NCBI RefSeq assembly: GCF_000170895.1
Contig: NZ_ABCS01000019.1
Span: 62,001 to 126,000, forward strand
Reading direction: 5' to 3'
DNA: 64,000 nt
Source of the DNA: Plesiocystis pacifica SIR-1
GTDB taxonomy: Bacteria; Myxococcota_A; Polyangia; Nannocystales; Nannocystaceae
The notes below the pieces were generated by a model. It was not told where the DNA came from, did not search any database, and saw only the letters and a program-made list of their open reading frames with translations. Numbering within the stretch: the stretch's first letter is position 1; each line of letters starts with the position of its first letter. Made by a program: the position numbers and the translations under genes. Below are positions 25,796 through 35,700 of the stretch, in pieces.

Positions 25796-28714
25796 CTAGA
25801 GGAAGAAGCTACCGTCGAGCTCCCACTGCGAGCTCCACGCGCCGGCGCTGACGTGGCCGACCGCCAGGGACCCGTACTCGCGGTGGAGGGCCTCCCCGGT
25901 CCAGCGGTTGATGATCCGGTAGTGCTTTTGCATCCCGGGCACGGCCACGAGGGACCACTGGCCGCTGTGGCCGTTGAAGCCGTGGTCGGCGACGAGCGGG
26001 CCGTTCTCGCGGTGGAGGTAGCTGCCGTCCGAGGCGTTGCGGATCTTGTAGTACTGGGTCCCGCTCACGCGCTCGAAGATCCAGTCGCGCGACTCGTAGC
26101 CCGCGCTGCCGACGACGGTGTTGGTCGGCACGCTCGTGGCCAGGCCGTTCTCCTTGTTGATGTACTCGCCGCCGTACCAGCGGTTGCGGATCTTGGTGCG
26201 CTTGAACTGCGAGTCGCCGGTGGGGCTGTGGAAGTCCGTGCCGCCGAGGTGCCCGTTTTGGTCGGTGTAGTCGTACCAGACGTTGTCGTTTTGATCGCGG
26301 CAGAGGATGTCGTCGCGGCCGTCGCCGTTGTAGTCGTCGATCTGGATCGACGCGCCGGCGTGGGAGCACCAGTCGATGCTCAGGTGGAAGTCCGTGCCGT
26401 TGAAGTGGCCGTTTTGGTCGGCGAAGTCGATGTACTTGTTGCCCGCGTCGTGGCACAGCAGGTCGTCGCGGCCGTCGCCGTTGAAGTCGCCGACCATCAG
26501 CTTCTGGTCGCCGCCGCACCAGTAGTGCTGGCTGACGTAGTCCGTGCCCGCGAAGTTGTTGCTGCCGTCGTTGAAGTCGATGTACTTCCAACGGTTACCC
26601 GGGACGTGGCACATCCAGTCCTGCTTGCCGTCGCCGTTGAAGTCGCCCTCGTAGAGGGTCTCGTCGTGGACCCAGCACCACTGCGCGCCCGGGCGCTCGG
26701 AGCCGATCGTCATCACCTGGTTGGCGCTGAAGAAGTTGACGTAGGTGCTCAGCCCGTTCCAGCTGGCGATGGTGTGGTGGTGGTCCTTGGTGCAGTTGGA
26801 CCAGCACAGCGGCCACGGAATCTTGTACCAAATCTGGAACTTGATGTTGCCCGAGAGCGTCGAGATCTGGGCGCCCACGTCCTGGGTGAAGTACAGGCGC
26901 TGGGCGTCGAGGGCCTCGTAGTCCTGGAACTCCGCCGTGGCCGTGAACGGCATCTGCACGTCGATGAGGTCGAGGGTCGCCACGATGCCGCCGCCGATGA
27001 ACTCGCTGTAGTGGACCGTGGCGCCGGCCTTGGCCGCGAGGTTGATGTAGGGCTGGAACACGCCCTGGAGCTTCACGCCGCGCTCGGTCACGAAGGGGGT
27101 GATCGAGGTGGCCTCGGTGTTGACCCCCAGCGTGCCCTCGACCCACAGGCCCGCGCTGACCGAGCCGCAGCCGTCGTCGAAGTTGACCCCCGCGAGGTTG
27201 AAGCTCTTGCTGACCGCGAGCTCCGACTGCACGCCGGCCAGATCCAGCATCTGCTGCAGGGTCACGGGCACGCCGTCGGCGATCTGGATCTCGAAGTCGG
27301 GGACGATCTGGTTGAACAGCACGTAGGCGCCCATGGCCACGCCGCCGCCGCCCCAGTCGTAGGCCAAGAAGGTGCCGTAGATGTCGACCAGGGTGACGTC
27401 GGTGCCGAACACCTTGGCGTTGGAGTAGACCCCGGCCTCGAACCAGGAGCCGGCGCTGTGGACGGAGATGCCCTTTTCGGTGGTCGTGGGGCCGTCGGCG
27501 CTGGTGCTCTCGACCCAGGCCTTGAAGGTCAGGTTGGACTCGCCGAAGTTGTAGCCGCTGCCGGCGGACCAGGTCTGCTGCCACACGTCGGCGGGGCGGG
27601 ACTTGGTCGCCGCGCCGGCGAGCAGGGCCTCGCTGTCCTCGATGGTCTGGCGGGCGACCACGACCGGGATCGCGCCGCAGTCGTTGGCCCGGGCCTCGGT
27701 CTCGCCCTCGGCCGCGTAGACGGCCTGGTCGAACTCGGTGCCGAGGCAGGTGACGACCTCGAAGTCGGTGAGCTTGGACCACGCGCCCTCGGTGATCGCC
27801 TCGCGGGCCTGGCCCTCGATGAACAGGGCGTCGGTGGTCGCCACGGCGCCGTGGGACTCGACGGGCACGGCGGCGGCGGTGGGCACGGCGAGCTCGCGGC
27901 CCTGGCTCAGGTCCTCGATGCGGGTCAGGGGCAGGCCGTCCTCGCTCGAGCCGAGCGGGCGGATGCGGTACTCGATGTTGACCAGGCCGTCGAGCAGGCT
28001 CTGGCCCTGGGCCAGGCCGGTCACGCGGCTCTGCGCGGACACGGAGAAGTGGGGCTGGTTGCCGAGCTCGGGGGCGTTGCCGTCCTCGTCGGCGACGGGC
28101 AGCACGGCGACCACGCTGTCGAGCTCGAGGCTGTCGAGGCGGGCGTCGTAGCCGGGGTTTTCGTGGACGGCGTAGACGGTCTCGCAGGACTCGCAGCCCT
28201 CGGCGCTCAGGGCCGAGGCGGCGACGATGTCGTAGAGCTCGAGGCCGGCCTCGCCAGCGCCCGCGAGGTCGCCGAGATCATCGCGCTCGCCGAGGCGGTT
28301 CCAGGGGTCGAAGGAGGCGAACAGCTCGACGTCGTCGCGGCCGGCCAGCTGGGCGCACTCGCTGCTGACGACGAACTCCATCTCCTGGGAGAAGGGCGCG
28401 GGCTCACCCTCACCGTTGGCTGCGTCGTGCTCGGCGGGCATGGCCCCGAGCACGCAGCCGGCGTTGCCGTCGAGGGTGCGCAGGCCGACGAGCAGGTCGG
28501 TGCGGTAGGACTCCCCGGCGGTCGTGCCGGACACGGCGACGCGCATGGGGTGGTTGACATAGACGGCGCCCTCGGAGCTGATCTCGAGGCTGTCGACGGC
28601 GATGCGGTCGCTGCTCAGGCCGTCCTCCGTGACCGTCTGGGCGTCGCCGCAGGCGGTGGCGAGCAGGGGGAGGGTCAGGGGGAGGGCCAGGATGGACAGA
28701 GATTTGGTGTTCAT
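25796..28714 (-). CDS. Large secreted lipoprotein with FG-GAP repeats and C-terminal beta-trefoil
   Basis: A 972-residue protein with a lipoprotein signal (LSILALPLTLPLLATAC, Cys 22). Residues of about 30-650 form large unassigned regions that include SGYNFGESNLTFKAWVES and several paired cysteines. From about 680 to 830 come three FG-GAP/VCBS-type repeats, each with a calcium loop: GDFNGDGKQDWMC, GDFNGDGRDDLLC, DDYNGDGRDDILC. The final 130 residues contain three QxW-like units (SRDWIFERVSG, SGQWSLVAVPG, SSQWELDG) with YLHREN or ALHREY, which fits a ricin-like beta-trefoil lectin fold. Probably a surface or secreted adhesin or carbohydrate-binding protein; no catalytic motif was recognised. 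A terminator follows at 25713-25748. Confidence 0.85.
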   Translation of the reverse strand: MNTKSLSILALPLTLPLLATACGDAQTVTEDGLSSDRIAVDSLEISSEGAVYVNHPMRVAVSGTTAGESYRTDLLVGLRTLDGNAGCVLGAMPAEHDAANGEGEPAPFSQEMEFVVSSECAQLAGRDDVELFASFDPWNRLGERDDLGDLAGAGEAGLELYDIVAASALSAEGCESCETVYAVHENPGYDARLDSLELDSVVAVLPVADEDGNAPELGNQPHFSVSAQSRVTGLAQGQSLLDGLVNIEYRIRPLGSSEDGLPLTRIEDLSQGRELAVPTAAAVPVESHGAVATTDALFIEGQAREAITEGAWSKLTDFEVVTCLGTEFDQAVYAAEGETEARANDCGAIPVVVARQTIEDSEALLAGAATKSRPADVWQQTWSAGSGYNFGESNLTFKAWVESTSADGPTTTEKGISVHSAGSWFEAGVYSNAKVFGTDVTLVDIYGTFLAYDWGGGGVAMGAYVLFNQIVPDFEIQIADGVPVTLQQMLDLAGVQSELAVSKSFNLAGVNFDDGCGSVSAGLWVEGTLGVNTEATSITPFVTERGVKLQGVFQPYINLAAKAGATVHYSEFIGGGIVATLDLIDVQMPFTATAEFQDYEALDAQRLYFTQDVGAQISTLSGNIKFQIWYKIPWPLCWSNCTKDHHHTIASWNGLSTYVNFFSANQVMTIGSERPGAQWCWVHDETLYEGDFNGDGKQDWMCHVPGNRWKYIDFNDGSNNFAGTDYVSQHYWCGGDQKLMVGDFNGDGRDDLLCHDAGNKYIDFADQNGHFNGTDFHLSIDWCSHAGASIQIDDYNGDGRDDILCRDQNDNVWYDYTDQNGHLGGTDFHSPTGDSQFKRTKIRNRWYGGEYINKENGLATSVPTNTVVGSAGYESRDWIFERVSGTQYYKIRNASDGSYLHRENGPLVADHGFNGHSGQWSLVAVPGMQKHYRIINRWTGEALHREYGSLAVGHVSAGAWSSQWELDGSFFL

Positions 28715-29020
28715 GGCTCGAACTCGGTGCGTTGCGCCAGGCCATTTGCCGGGCTCAACTTGCTAGAGATCGAGGGCGCGGCCGCGTTGCGCCGTTTTTG
28801 AGGTGTTGCGGGAAACTGAGCGAGAGCCAAGTCAAGGCGCGCAGGCGAATGAAACGTCGAGGGGTCGACACGCGGGCCTCGAGGCCCACTCGGATCGACG
28901 TCGGCCAATTGAAAAGAGCGCGCCCGGGGGGACCGGGCGCGCTCGCTCTCGGGAAGAGAGGGGACGGTTGAGTGCCGAAGCTCCTTTCTGAATGCTGCGA
29001 GATACTGCGAGATGCTGCGA
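28715..29020. other. Intergenic region with promoter, terminator and short repeats
   Basis: 306 bases between two minus-strand genes. It must hold the promoter of the 25796-28714 gene; on the minus strand a CTTGACTTGG near 28830-28840 could be a -35 box, but no clear -10 follows. It also holds the terminator of the upstream gene (28912-28944) and three imperfect 10-base repeats of CTGCGAGAT(A/G) at 28995-29024, touching the stop codon of the HEAT gene. No coding region is seen. Confidence 0.5.
28912..28944 (-). terminator. Rho-independent terminator of the HEAT-repeat gene
   Basis: Perfect 12-bp stem GAGCGCGCCCGG / CCGGGCGCGCTC with a 5-base loop, followed on the minus strand by TTTTC. It lies about 77 bases after the stop of the gene at 29021-31093 and is the clearest unidirectional terminator in the window. 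Confidence 0.85.
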
Positions 29021-31093
29021 TCAGTTGTTGGCTCGCCAGCGCCCGGGCATGTTGCGGCCGATGGCGGCGATGGCCTTGGCGTCGATGGCCTCGCCGTCGA
29101 GCTGGGACCGGAGCTCGTCGTCGAGCAGGCCGCGCGCGTCGGCGTCGCCGCGCTTGGCGGCCTCGCCGAGCAGGGCCATGGCGGCGTGGCGCTCGGCCTG
29201 GTGGGCGTCGGGGGCGAGGGAGCCGGCGGCGAGCTCGACGAGGGCCTCCGAGGGCGCGGTCCCCTGGGTCCGGGCCACGGCCGCGGCGGTCTCGAGGGCG
29301 GTCTGCCGCACGACCCGCTGCTCGTCGCCCATGGCTGCCTCGAGCCGCGGGAAGGCCTCCTCCGGGGACATCTGGCGCATGGCCTTGGTCGCCGTGGTGC
29401 GCACCTTGGTGTCCTCGTGGTCGAGGTAGCGACCCACGGCCGCGCCGAGCTCGTCGTGGCCCGCGTTGCCGGCCGCGGCCAGGGCGACCTGGATCTGCTC
29501 GTCGTCCGCGGGCGCGTCGAGCCAGCCGCCGATGATCCCCCGGGCCTCCGCGGCCGCCTCGGGATCGGTGAGCTCGGCGTGCTGCGCGACCGCGCCCAGG
29601 GCCAGGCCCATGGTCCCGCGCTCCATGGGGTGCAGGGCCTCGTCGCGCGAGCCCTCGGCGAGCAGCGCGAGCATCTCGGTGCGCGGGGAGTCGACCATGC
29701 TCAGGGCGTGGGCGGCCCCGATCTGGTTGGCCACGCTGGACTCGCGCAGCAGCGCCGTCAGGCCGTCCTTGGCCGCCTCGGTGTTGGCGCTGCCGAGGGC
29801 GAAGAAGATGCCGGCGCGGGCGTGGGATTGGCCCTCGAAGCTGCCGTCCTCGAGCAGGGCGAGGACCGCCGGGGTCTGCTCGGGGTTGGCCCGGAGCCAG
29901 TCGCGGAGCAGGCCGCCGTAGCTGCCCACGCCCTCGCCGCCCTCGAGCATGTCGCGGAAATTGGCGAGGACGTCGTCGAGCTCCCTGCCGACGAGGTCGG
30001 GGTCGAAGCGCTGGCTCTGATCCGGGGCCTCGGCGGGGACCAGGCCCCAGCTCCAGCCGCCGTCGTCGAGCTCGACCGTGGGCGCGAAGCCCTCGAAGTC
30101 GGCGCGCTCGGCCTTGGTCGAGCGCAGGTGGGCGCCGAAGGGCTCGCCGCCAAAGCGCAGCTCGAGGTCGCGCGCGTTGACCAGGCGCTCGAACCACTGC
30201 CCGGGCTGGAGCTGGGCCTCGATGGTCGAGTCGACCACGGTCATGGCCACGGGGGCGAAGCTCGAGCGCACGCTCGCCGCCCCTGGGTTTTGCCCGAAGC
30301 TGTGGACCTCGCCGGTCAGCGTGCCGTCGGTCTCGAACGCGTAGGCGGCCTCGTAGCGCCCGGTGGCGTCGAAGCTGACCCCGGTGTAGGTGCTCTCCTC
30401 GGCGGTCGAGCGCGGGGCCCAAAAGGCCAGGCCGGCGGCCATCAGCTGCTGCTGCCGGGTCGCGTCGAGGTCGCCCTCGGTGCGCCAGCCGAACTCGCGG
30501 ATGCTGCAGCGGCTGTCGAGGCGGATCAGGAAGGTGTCGTCGATGTTGGCGGAGGCCTCGGGGGCGGCGGACTCGGGCTCGTCCTCGCCGACGCTGACCT
30601 TCATGCCGCGGTCTTGGATGCGCGCGGCGAGGACCGTCGCGCCGTCGTCTTCGGTTGCGAGGGCGACCAGGTCGAGGTGCCACGAGCGCTCGACGTCGTG
30701 GATCTTGGCCTCGTCCCGGGCGACCTGCATCTGCGCCCCCTGCTGCTGGGCCATCGCGTCTTGGGCGTCCGCGGCCATCTGCCCAAAGTCGATCTCCACG
30801 TGCGTGTGGGTGACGACGTCGTAGGCCATCTGCGTGCCGGGCTCGAAGGTGCACAGGCCGCCCGCGCCGTCCTTGGCGAGCTTCGCAAAGGCCTGACGCT
30901 TCGCCGCCGAGCGCTGGGCGGCCAGCGCATCAGCCGCATCCTCGTCGTCTGCGGCGTCCTTCGAGCCCTGCGCGTCGAGGGCCGTGAGTCCACCGACGAG
31001 GCTGAGCGCGAGGACGCCCGCGCTGGCCAGACGCCAGCGGCGTCGGGGGGAGGTGCCGTTCGGAGTGGGGGTCGAGGAGTTGGCGGCGGTCAT
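29021..31093 (-). CDS. Exported HEAT-repeat protein
   Basis: A 690-residue protein. A basic N-terminus is followed by one hydrophobic segment (LASAGVLALSLVGGLTAL, about 22-39), an anchor or signal peptide, and then an Ala/Asp/Lys-rich stretch. Residues of about 80-380 form a beta-rich region with GTQMAYDVVTHTHVEIDF and GQWFERLVNARDLELRFGG. From about 400 to the end are alpha-helical HEAT-type repeats (for example LDHEDTKVRTTATKAMRQM and VVRQTALETAAAVAR). The beta-plus-HEAT layout is reminiscent of vitellogenin-like lipid carriers, but that is only an impression. A T-rich TGCAACG element lies about 60 bases upstream; a strong terminator follows. Single-gene transcript. Confidence 0.8.
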   Translation of the reverse strand: MTAANSSTPTPNGTSPRRRWRLASAGVLALSLVGGLTALDAQGSKDAADDEDAADALAAQRSAAKRQAFAKLAKDGAGGLCTFEPGTQMAYDVVTHTHVEIDFGQMAADAQDAMAQQQGAQMQVARDEAKIHDVERSWHLDLVALATEDDGATVLAARIQDRGMKVSVGEDEPESAAPEASANIDDTFLIRLDSRCSIREFGWRTEGDLDATRQQQLMAAGLAFWAPRSTAEESTYTGVSFDATGRYEAAYAFETDGTLTGEVHSFGQNPGAASVRSSFAPVAMTVVDSTIEAQLQPGQWFERLVNARDLELRFGGEPFGAHLRSTKAERADFEGFAPTVELDDGGWSWGLVPAEAPDQSQRFDPDLVGRELDDVLANFRDMLEGGEGVGSYGGLLRDWLRANPEQTPAVLALLEDGSFEGQSHARAGIFFALGSANTEAAKDGLTALLRESSVANQIGAAHALSMVDSPRTEMLALLAEGSRDEALHPMERGTMGLALGAVAQHAELTDPEAAAEARGIIGGWLDAPADDEQIQVALAAAGNAGHDELGAAVGRYLDHEDTKVRTTATKAMRQMSPEEAFPRLEAAMGDEQRVVRQTALETAAAVARTQGTAPSEALVELAAGSLAPDAHQAERHAAMALLGEAAKRGDADARGLLDDELRSQLDGEAIDAKAIAAIGRNMPGRWRANN

Positions 31094-31152
31094 GGTCTTT
31101 CTTCCCTGCAGCTCTTGGCCTGCTGTTGGGGTAGAGCGCGCTTGCTCGCGGC

Positions 31153-31180
31153 CGTTGCAGAAAAGTGCTGGACCAAAAAA
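31153..31180 (-). promoter_or_regulatory. T-tract plus TGCAACG element upstream of the HEAT-repeat gene
   Basis: On the minus strand a run of six T (31175-31180) and then TTTTCTGCAACGG ending at about 31152 lie 60-85 bases before the start at 31093. Similar T-rich/TGCAACG combinations occur upstream of the lipoprotein genes at 17785 and 54551. Candidate promoter recognition element; unproven. Confidence 0.3.
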
Positions 31181-31243
31181 CGGTGACGTTGCTCACCCAC
31201 TCCGAGGGCGCTCCCGACCGCGCGAGGGGCTAGGGTCGGCCCC

Positions 31244-32393
<1,150 letters not shown>

Positions 32394-32401
<8 letters not shown>

Positions 32402-33257
32402 CGCGCCGCCAGCATCGGCGTCGGGCGGGCTGATCCATCTCGGTGAGGGCCTCGACGAACTGAAAGGGCTCGACGACCCCCGTCTCGAGCCCTTTCGGGC
32501 GCTCCGAGGTCGACGCGAGGACGGCCGCTTCATCGTCGAGGGGGCGCTGGCCGTCGAGCGCCTGCTCGAGCAGGCCGAGCGCTTCCCCGTCGAGTCCCTG
32601 GTCTGCACCCCCAGCCACGGCGCGCGCCTCGAGGCCGCGCTGCCGCCGGGGGTCCCGGCCTTCGTCTTGCCGCGCAAGCGCATCGCCGAGCTGGCCGGCT
32701 TCGACTTTCACCGCGGCGTGCTGGCCTGCGCCCGCCGCCCGCCGACCCGCGCGGTGCTCGAGCCGTGGGAGATCGAGGCCTTGCGCCGGCGCGAGCAGGT
32801 CACCGTGGTCGTGGCCAGCGGGCTCGCGGATCCGCGCAACCTCGGGGCGCTGATTCGCAACGCGGCCGCGTTTGGGGTCGACTGGGTCGTCGTCGACGGT
32901 CGGGGGGCGGACGCCTTCGCCCGGCTGACGATCCGCGCCAGCGTGGGCAACGTGTTCCGCGTGCCCCTGCTCGTCAGCGAGGCCCTGCCGGCGACGGTCG
33001 AGCAGCTGCGCCGGGAGCTGCCGGCGACGGTGGTCGCGGCGACGCCTGCGGGGGAGCTCGAGCTCGACGCGCTCGCCGTGGATCGACCCGCGCGGCAGAT
33101 CGTGCTGGTGGGCAACGAGGGCGCGGGGCTCGACGAGGATGCCCTGGCGCGGGCGGATCGGCGGGTGCGGATTCCGGTGGTCGCGGGGGCGGATTCGGTC
33201 AACGTCGCCGCGGCGACGGCGATCTTGCTCTACGCCCTTCGGCCCCGGGGGCTGTAG
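32394..33257 (+). CDS. SpoU/TrmH family RNA 2'-O-ribose methyltransferase
   Basis: SAM-dependent methyltransferase of the knotted SPOUT class acting on rRNA or tRNA. Of 287 residues, the N-terminal part (about 35-125) is the substrate-binding domain typical of TrmH-type rRNA methylases (GRFIVEGALAVERLL). The catalytic domain shows motif 1 DPRNLGALIRNAAAFG, motif 2 IVLVGNEGAGLD and motif 3 IPVVAGADSVNVAAATAILL, which form the trefoil knot and SAM site. The target nucleotide cannot be told from sequence. The start is a TTG overlapping the dehydrogenase stop; no better in-frame ATG or GTG exists upstream of conserved sequence. Confidence 0.9.
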
Positions 33258-33442
33258 GTCGGCGCTCGTTGTCGTTCGCCATCCCGGCAGTTTGTTCATC
33301 GGTCTAGAGCAGGCCGGCGAACAGCACCGTCCGTGCCCCGCGGGAGGATGGGTATCGAGACCGCTGCGGGCCGATCTGCTCCAGCCAGCGGGCCTCGCCT
33401 CGCGCGTCTGGATCGTCAGACCAGTTGTTGTAAGCTCTGCCC

Positions 33443-34318
33443 ATGCGAGCGCGGCTCGAGTTCTCCCTGGACGAGGACCCGCAGGACGACGTCGCCCTGT
33501 TGCGCTCGATCGCCGACGAGCTCGAGGCTCAGGGCGAAGACGTCGACAGCCTGCGCGACCTCAGCGAGGAGCTCGAGGCCTACGAGCGCCCCCCAGGGTT
33601 GCTGCGCCGGGTCAGCAAGCGCGCCCGCGACGTGGCCCTCAAGCAGTGGTCCCTCGTGGTGGGGGAGTACGAGGAGAGCGTCGAGGCGGCGCAGCTCATC
33701 GGCGTCAGCATGCGGGGCGAGCGGGAGCTCAGCACCGAGGAGCGCAGCAAGGTCAAGGAGCAGGTCCTCGACCTCATGCGCGTGGTCCCGGCCGGCTTGA
33801 TCGTCGCGGTCAACTCCGTCGTCCCCGTCCCGGGCACCTCCGTGTTCTTGCCCTGGGTGCTGATCCGCCTGGGCCTCATGCCCTCGCGCTGGCGGGAGGC
33901 CCACCTGCTCGCGCAGCTGCGCAAGCAAGAGGCGCGCCTGCGTCAGGCCGGGCGCACCGACCAGGCCGAGAAGATCAGCACCATCGTCTCCCAGCTCGAG
34001 CACGCCGCCGACGAGCGCGAGGCCATCCAGCGCGAGAGCGCCCTGCTCAGCCACTGGGACGCCAACGGCAACGGCGTCTGGGACGACGACGAGCGGGCGG
34101 CCTACGACGCCGAGGTGACCCGGGTGCGCGAGCTCGTGGCCAGCCGACCGGGGCGCAAGCGGTGGTTCTTCGAGTACGAGGGCGAGGTCTACGGGCCGAC
34201 GAAGCTCTCGGACCTGGGCGAGGTCGGCAAGCTCGACGAGCTCCAGGCCAGCTTGCTGATCAGCTTCGACGGCAAGACCGGCTGGGTCGCCCTGGCCGAT
34301 GTGTTCGGCGCGGCCTGA
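33443..34318 (+). CDS. LETM1-like protein with EF-hand-type loop and GYF-like domain
   Basis: A 291-residue protein with three recognisable parts. Residues of about 95-160 match the LETM1-like ribosome-binding domain (LSTEERSKVKEQVLDLMRVV, then PAGLIVAVNSVVPVPGTSVF and LPSRWREAHLL). Residues of about 200-212 contain DANGNGVWDDDE, an EF-hand-type calcium loop. The C-terminal 55 residues (WFFEYEGEVYGPTKLSDL ... GWVALADVF) look like a GYF_2 domain. Mitochondrial LETM1 also combines this core with EF-hands and takes part in cation homeostasis; any parallel is inference. The hydrophobic PAGLIV segment may be membrane-associated. ATG start at 33443, 185 bases after the methyltransferase gene. Confidence 0.8.
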   Translation: MRARLEFSLDEDPQDDVALLRSIADELEAQGEDVDSLRDLSEELEAYERPPGLLRRVSKRARDVALKQWSLVVGEYEESVEAAQLIGVSMRGERELSTEERSKVKEQVLDLMRVVPAGLIVAVNSVVPVPGTSVFLPWVLIRLGLMPSRWREAHLLAQLRKQEARLRQAGRTDQAEKISTIVSQLEHAADEREAIQRESALLSHWDANGNGVWDDDERAAYDAEVTRVRELVASRPGRKRWFFEYEGEVYGPTKLSDLGEVGKLDELQASLLISFDGKTGWVALADVFGAA

Positions 34319-34341
34319 GCAGGGCGACCTGAGAAGTTGGG

Positions 34342-34953
34342 TCAAGGGCCGACGCGGACGAGCTGGGTCAGCTCCTCCCGGGCCGCGAGCGCGTCCGCGG
34401 CCCCGCCAAAGCCCACGATCACCCGAACGGGCTTGTCCACGGCCAGGGCGGCCTCGGCCTCGGCCAGGGACTGATCGCCTCCGCCGAGGACGAGGAACTC
34501 GTCGCACAGCTCGACGAAGTCCTGGGACTCGTCGCCAAAGCGCGAGCCGACGGGCACGACGAAGTCCATGGCCCCGACCTCGTAGGCCAAGGCTCGCCCC
34601 GAGGTGATGCCCATGGCCAGGATGCCCAGCTCGACGCACAGGTCGTAGGCGAGCTCGAGGACGCCGTTGTTGGTCGCGCCGCTGGCCATCACCAGCTTGA
34701 TCCCGTGGCGCTCGCGCGCGGCGCAAAGCTCGGCCTCGAGCGCGGCTCGAGCCGCCGCGACGTGGGCCTTTAGCGCTGCGCCGGTCTTGCCCGTTCGCCG
34801 CCAGCTCCCCGCGTAGCCCATGACCCCGAGCAGCGCGAAGCCCTGGGCCTGCTTGTAGGCGGCGAAGGAGGCCGGCGTATGGAACGCGGCCTCGGTCTTG
34901 GCCCGCCACGCCTGGGGCTCTGGGGGCTTGGGTGCTCGGCGGCGACGAGGCAT
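34342..34953 (-). CDS. Rossmann-fold protein of the LOG/SLOG type (probable)
   Basis: A 203-residue cytosolic protein. Strand-loop segments FALLGVMGYAGSW, LVMASGATNNGVLELAYDLC, LAMGITSGRALAYE and DEFLVLGGGDQSLAEAEAAL follow the pattern of nucleotide-binding LOG/SLOG Rossmann folds, which include cytokinin-activating phosphoribohydrolases and sensors. The exact LOG motif PGGxGTxxE is not present; GGGDQSLAEAE is at the corresponding place. So substrate and activity are open. The N-terminus is basic (PRRRRAPKPP). The start codon directly follows an AT-rich imperfect palindrome (34954-34971). It is convergent with the LETM1-like gene. Confidence 0.55.
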   Translation of the reverse strand: MPRRRRAPKPPEPQAWRAKTEAAFHTPASFAAYKQAQGFALLGVMGYAGSWRRTGKTGAALKAHVAAARAALEAELCAARERHGIKLVMASGATNNGVLELAYDLCVELGILAMGITSGRALAYEVGAMDFVVPVGSRFGDESQDFVELCDEFLVLGGGDQSLAEAEAALAVDKPVRVIVGFGGAADALAAREELTQLVRVGP

Positions 34954-34971
34954 GGTGTCATATATACACGG
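34954..34971 (-). promoter_or_regulatory. AT-rich imperfect palindrome next to a start codon
   Basis: GTGTCATATATACAC at about 34957-34971 is an AT-rich island in very GC-rich DNA and an imperfect dyad (GTGT...ACAC). It sits immediately upstream of the minus-strand start at 34953, so it could be a -10 region of a nearly leaderless transcript or an operator. Confidence 0.3.
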
Positions 34972-35034
34972 TTGTCGGCGCGAGGCCAGCCCGCCCGTGA
35001 TCTCGACGCGTTCACTCGCGGTCGTCGGGCATGG

Positions 35035-35700
35035 TCAGGATCGCCGCGGTCGGCGGACCAGGGGTGTTTGGTGCAAGAAGGCGTCGCTCCAGACCTGCTC
35101 GAGCATGAAGGCGGCGACGTCGACCCGGGGGATCGTCGGTCGCACGCGACCGTCGAGCGGGCCGGCCTCGACCTCCCCGGTGCCGGGCTCGTCCGAGAGC
35201 CGGGTCGCGCGGACCAGCACGTAGTCCAGGCCGCTGCCGAGGATCACCTCGGCCTGGCGGCGGCTGTCGGTGAAGCGGCGGCGGAACAAGGGGCGAAAGG
35301 CGTGGGTGAGGCAGCGGTAGCCGAGGGGGGGCCGGTCGCCGGGGACGAGGATGCTGCCGCTGATCAGCGCGACCACGCGCTCGATGGGGCGACGTCGGGC
35401 GACCTCGACGAGGTTGCGGGCCGCCTGGGTGAGCACGTCGTCGGCCGAGCTCGGCGTGTGCCCGAGGGTGCTCAGGACCACGCTCGCGCCCGCGACGGCC
35501 TGCTCCATCGCCCCGAGCTCGCAGGCGTCGCCGGGGACCAACTCGAGGCGCGGGTGGGGGCTGGCGAGGGCCCGGGGGTCGCGGACGAGGGCGCGCACGC
35601 GGTAGCCCCCGTGCAGGGCGAGGCGCAGCAGGTGCCGCCCCGTCCGACCGGTGGCCCCGAGCAGGGTCAGGGTCCTGGGCGGGCTCCGCCTAGCTCGCAT
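35035..35700 (-). CDS. NAD(P)-binding protein, atypical SDR (NmrA-like)
   Basis: A 221-residue Rossmann-fold protein. The nucleotide motif LTLLGATGRTGRHLLRLAL near the start is the GATGxTG form of atypical short-chain dehydrogenases; GASVVLSTLG and VRATRLSDEPGTG are also typical. The active-site Tyr-Lys pair of classical SDRs is not evident, as in NmrA-like redox sensors. The ATG at 35698-35700 is used; it overlaps the eboF stop (35690), so it is the last gene of the ebo transcript. That coupling suggests, but does not show, a role with the ebo product. Its end is 81 bases from the LOG-like gene. Confidence 0.82.
   Translation of the reverse strand: MRARRSPPRTLTLLGATGRTGRHLLRLALHGGYRVRALVRDPRALASPHPRLELVPGDACELGAMEQAVAGASVVLSTLGHTPSSADDVLTQAARNLVEVARRRPIERVVALISGSILVPGDRPPLGYRCLTHAFRPLFRRRFTDSRRQAEVILGSGLDYVLVRATRLSDEPGTGEVEAGPLDGRVRPTIPRVDVAAFMLEQVWSDAFLHQTPLVRRPRRS

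Noticed and set aside
23336..28801. An 1821-codon open frame on the plus strand
   Set aside because: It is antisense to a kinase, a protease and a lipoprotein gene. The product is a Gly/Val/Ala/Asp/Arg-rich string with no motif; such frames arise from the high third-position GC of the opposite strand.
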